DNA of 64,000 nucleotides from Tetrastigma voinierianum. Taxonomy: Eukaryota; Streptophyta; Magnoliopsida; Vitales; Vitaceae. The stretch lies in assembly GCA_016808115.1 (NCBI GenBank), contig JAEQBH010002847.1:496001-560000 (forward strand). Reading direction: 5' to 3'. Position 1 is the stretch's first letter. Every line of letters begins with the position of its first letter. Positions 60,288 through 64,000 of the stretch are shown piece by piece. The notes under the pieces were generated by a model that ran no database searches, was not told the origin of the DNA, and worked only from the letters and a program-made list of their open reading frames with translations. A program made the position numbers and the translations under genes.

Positions 60288-62146
60288 TGTGACGCCCCAA
60301 ATCCCGGGGGTCCGTTGACAACCAGTCAACCCGTGGAAGATTTTTGGATGTTGAGTAACCCGACACCACACCATTGAGTCCCATTTTTTTTCGGGACCCA
60401 AGATTTAACGAAAATTGGGCAGAGTCTCCTTTGTACGGGGAGCTCCACCCAAAATACAACCTATGCAATTACATGGCAACATGGCCCAATATTATACAAC
60501 GACCTCACCGAGTCCACATACGAGTAAAAATGGCCATGTAGGGCCCATTTATCCATACTCAAACATATAAGCATATGACTATAAAACCATAGTCCATAAG
60601 AGTTTTAAATTACATCACTCTTTTGAGCATATATCAAAATTAAGCATTTTAATACATATTTTACAGAATATAAATCAAAGCCACAATCCAACTTTCTTCT
60701 CAACATCGGCCTCTAGTGAGTGTCGTCTCTCTGCACATTCCACATGCCAAAGGGGTCCACGGCGGGAGTGTGCAATGCCAGTAAGTAAAAATCCCTCTGA
60801 GGCATGCCAGCCTAAGTGCACATCAATGGTCATGCAACAAATAAAACCCTCTAGAAGATGTCATCCTAGAATGGAAACCCACATGTCGCCAGATGAGATC
60901 GTCAACATGTCCCATGTCTTAGAGCCCTTACCTACTCCCTCTTAAACCCGAGTCCCCAACTTTGACTCCCTCACACTTGCTTATGCCAGTGAAAAATCAC
61001 CATTAGTATTTCAACGATGGTCCTTTATCAAAACAAAGCTTTTGTTTTATAAATCCAAAAACATTAGAGAATCCCCGAAACCGTTTTAAAACAAATGCAT
61101 TAGACCCGATCTCATGACTTTAAACAAAATCATTAGACAATCTCCAAAACCGCTTGACTCTTTAGGACATTGTCCCTAGATCAATCTCGCACCATCAACA
61201 CCATACATAGTGTTGATTTACAACCATGAAGACCGTGGAGCTCTATTGGACATCGTCTAATACATTGGGTCCACCACCCGTTCACCAAGAATGGTGAATG
61301 ACAACAACCATGCACACCCACCCTTTTTACACGATGTCCTTGTGCATATGAGATGCAATGCAAATGTGTCATTGCCTATTCATACCATGCTACATATATA
61401 ATGAGTGCTATATGCACATATGCCTACTCATGTGTGCTTATGCATCAATTGGACATTTATATCACTGAACCACATAAATTCAATTTAAATCATACAATTC
61501 ATGCCAACATACTTAACACACATACATTGACATCTATAAGTCATGTGATCGGAACAGTGCTACTTTATCCTCTAGGTCTAATTGTGACACCATGTCCTAA
61601 ATAGCCTACAATAAGCCATGCAATGACCTCAATCATACCCAAAACTCATGCATTTCCCTAAGCCTCATGGATAATTTATCAACATCCATATAATTACCAA
61701 ACAACATACACCAATTTCAAGGTATTAGACCGCACATATCATCACAACCAAGCAATTTGCACACTTGGTGCTACAATAAAAATTTTAAAACATATGAGGG
61801 TACCAAATGCCATTCACAAGCACATGGCCAGATTCTAGACTCAAGGAGATTTCCATAGAGTCTAAGAACACCAAATTTGGAGTCGTAACGAAGGAATTAT
61901 GCAAGTTTCAAGCCATAAAGAAAATCAACAGCATTGCAGCACCTGTAGCAGTAGAGGCTACTATATTTCATCATTTTTTGACATAATATGAGCTCAAATT
62001 GCATTACTATACATATGGATGGATTCTAGACTCAAAGGGCTTTCCATAGAGTCCAAGAACATGCGAATCGGAGTTCAGACAAGAAAGTTATGACCGTCCA
62101 AAGTTTTGGAGGCTTCACATGAATAGTGACCTACGCAGCAGCGAGC
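60288..62146 (-). repeat. Element G 5' LTR, first 1.86 kb before element H
   Basis: On the plus strand it starts TGTGACGCCCCAAATCCCGG and matches 55808 to about 57590 of the 3' LTR. It stops at 62146, where element H begins. About 1 kb of this LTR should continue beyond the window after H. Confidence 0.85.
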
Positions 62147-64000
62147 TGTGACGCCCCAAAACCGAGGTGTCCGTTGACAACCCATCAACCCGCGGAATAC
62201 TCGTGGATGTCGGGTAACCCGACACCACTCATGAAAAACGGGCAGAGTCTCCTTTGTACATGAAGCTCTACCCAAGGTACAAACCTGTCCCAACAATCAA
62301 CTTATGATACTACGGGGTCCACATATGAATAAATGATAAAATGGCCGCCAGGCCATGCATCAATACTCATCAACAAATATCCCAACCAAATATATTACAT
62401 GGTTCAAGAGTTTTACATTACTCTTAATTTAAACATATATTAAAATTTGATTCCCTATTACATATTATACAAAATCAATACCAAAAGCCTGATACGGCTT
62501 TCTTCACAAAACTCGGCTTCTAGCGGCGCCGTCTCGTGCACACTCCACGTACTAAAATGGTGATCCTTGCGAGTTAGGCAAAGCCCGATGAGATAATTTC
62601 TGCATGGGTTACTCACTTTAAGTGAAGCATTGCCATGGCAAACAATCACATTCTTGAGCTATGAACCTACTCGAATGTCACCACATGCCCCGATCCCATG
62701 TCTCGAGTCCTCACCGACTCCCTCACATACGCCTAAGCCGAATGCGAGTAAAATAATCAGTTTTCAAAACAAAAGCTTTTTGTTCTCGAAAACTCACTAT
62801 AGAATTTCGGTAAATACATTGGACGCTACCCACCGAGGCAGTCTTTGGATATTTCTTGAACGATTATTGGTCGCCTCCGAGATGGCTTGTTGGACAACTC
62901 TCAAAAATTCTTCGGAGAAAATCTTCCGTCGAAATTCCCTTTCACAAACTTCTTTTTTTCTTTCATTTCATGTCATGCACTCACACTAATATTACAAGGC
63001 TGTAAAGTGCATATGGAATGCATTATTCAATTCCAAATAATTTATGCTAATCTGATTCACATGCATATATTAACATAATTTACTCACAACAATCATGTTA
63101 TTCAATTTTTCATCAATAACTCAAAATTAGTTCATGGGCTAATTAGAAAACACAAGCAATTCATTTGAATCACTTACAAACACATTTTCACACGAAAATC
63201 ATGTCTTTATTCATGTGAACGGTGAAACCCTCGAGATTCTTGTTCACGACCACAAATTGGGATTTTCTCCACTTTCGGTTCAAAGGTTTTGGGGCCAATT
63301 TACGGCTAAATCAAGGCTCAGAACATCCCTAACCATAAACATGGCTCTTAGGCGAAGAATATCACAAGTAGGAAAAGATCCATACCTCTTGTAGTTGTCG
63401 GAACTCCACTGCAAATGGTGGCCACGTGTGGCCCTCATTGTGACAGTTTACTTCTTGCTCGTCCAAAAACCGGCGGTCGAGCGGTAGAAATCTAGAGAAG
63501 GCACACTTTCTCTCTGAATTTCAAACCCAGCTCCCTTTGTCAATTTTTGCTTCATCCTGCACTTTTCTCTTTTCCATCTGAGAAGACAACTATTGCTTTC
63601 TTTTGTCTTATTCATTAAGAATTCAAAAATTCCACTTATGTCCCCTATTGTCTTGATTTTGACACTTGGCACAATCTTGGCCATTCATTTCCATCATCTC
63701 TCTAATCATGCAACATGTATGCCGTAGATCACGTATTTGTAGGTGACTTGTCATCACATGTCTTTCAAACCCGTTTTATGTCACGGACACCGTTATCGCG
63801 TGAAATTTAAACATCTCGGGTCGACGAAATTAAACGTGTTAGCTGGTTTTGTGAAGCGATTCCCTGCGGTGCGATCCGTTTCGTCATCAAGATACATAAA
63901 AATTTGGGTTGGCCAAAATTACCATTTGCCATTTGAAAATTGGAATTTTCTCAGGTCTTATTCTCTCCTCCTTAAAAGGAATTTCGTTCCGAAATTTTGG
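62147..64000 (-). mobile_element. Element H: 3' LTR and polypurine tract of a B-family gypsy element
   Basis: On the plus strand TGTGACGCCCCAAAACCGAG begins at 62147, and the LTR ends near TTTCTCAGGTCTTA at 63960. A polypurine tract follows (63961-63980, on the minus strand TCCTTTTAAGGAGGAGAGAA), then the start of the 3' untranslated part. The LTR of 1814 bp aligns with 12119-13943 and 19634-21412 of element B. The coding part lies to the right of the window on the minus strand. The five bases before it, CGAGC (62142-62146), should be duplicated at its far end. Confidence 0.85.

Larger units (their letters stand above)
55716..64000 (-). mobile_element. Element G: gag-only LTR retrotransposon (TR-GAG-like), running off the right edge
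   Basis: On the minus strand: 5' LTR from 60288 (interrupted at 62147 by element H), primer-binding site (60273-60284), leader, gag, then directly the 3' untranslated part and polypurine tract (58553-58570) and the 3' LTR (about 55716-58552). Protease, RT, RNase H and integrase are all absent. The internal region is only 1.7 kb against 4.9 to 5.7 kb in B, C and D. Terminal-repeat elements with only gag are known in plants and depend on relatives for enzymes. Whether this was a replicating type or a single deletion is open. Confidence 0.8.

Noticed and set aside
1..64000. CRISPR arrays, bacterial operons, tRNA and rRNA genes
   Set aside because: Nothing of the kind was seen. The tandem arrays are plant LTR repeats, and tRNA-like wording occurs only as primer-binding sites.

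Overview
The window is gene-poor plant nuclear DNA, almost certainly a heterochromatic block of nested LTR retrotransposons. The evidence is Ty3/gypsy gag, reverse transcriptase, RNase H, integrase and chromodomain remnants, primer-binding sites complementary to plant initiator-Met tRNA (seen on the + strand as GCTCTGATACCA), and LTR ends of the form TGTAAAACCC...GGGGCGTCACA. The domain order and wording of the proteins (for example VFVDDILIYS in RT, FEVY-x-x-H in RNase H, HVSMLRKYTP-type integrase ends) fit chromoviruses of the Tekay/Del type. The species cannot be told. I found no intact host gene, no tRNA or rRNA gene and no CRISPR; everything protein-like is broken by stops and frameshifts.

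Layout. Six elements carry internal regions and all read on the minus strand: A (1-8359, runs off the left edge), B (12119-21412, complete, with 5-bp target duplication TATGG), C (25354-about 53512), D (25857-38270, inside C's 3' LTR), G (about 55716 to beyond the right edge, gag only, pol deleted) and H (from 62147, inside G's 5' LTR, runs off the right edge). Four further gypsy LTRs without internal regions (solo LTRs) lie in the opposite, plus, orientation: I (4431-7594, inside A's LTR), J (11837-24735, the host of B and K), K (22009-23667) and F (about 41950-45510, inside C's LTR). A copia-like solo LTR (26854-28327, duplication GTTAC) sits in D's 3' LTR, and an unidentified insert E (about 38652-40845) in C's 3' LTR. 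By LTR similarity A and C form one family, D and I a second (about 3 kb LTRs with about 200-bp tandem repeats), B, H, J and K a third (about 1.8 kb LTRs), and G is a relative.

The spaces between clusters (8360-9235, 11630-11836, 24736-25353, 53513-55715) are AT-rich and carry little. The main exception is 9236-11629, a long inverted repeat whose arms of about 600 bp are built from small AAATCGTCTTTT-type palindromes. One possible host exon fragment lies at 54139-54343.

The points most worth a second look are the GC-rich leader of B with hairpins repeated every 166 bp, the gag-only element G with a clean pol deletion, the palindrome-built inverted repeat, and the fact that every nested insertion seen lies in an LTR and none in an internal coding region. 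I saw no candidate for a wholly new molecular system; the window is best read as a well-preserved record of nested retrotransposition and decay.
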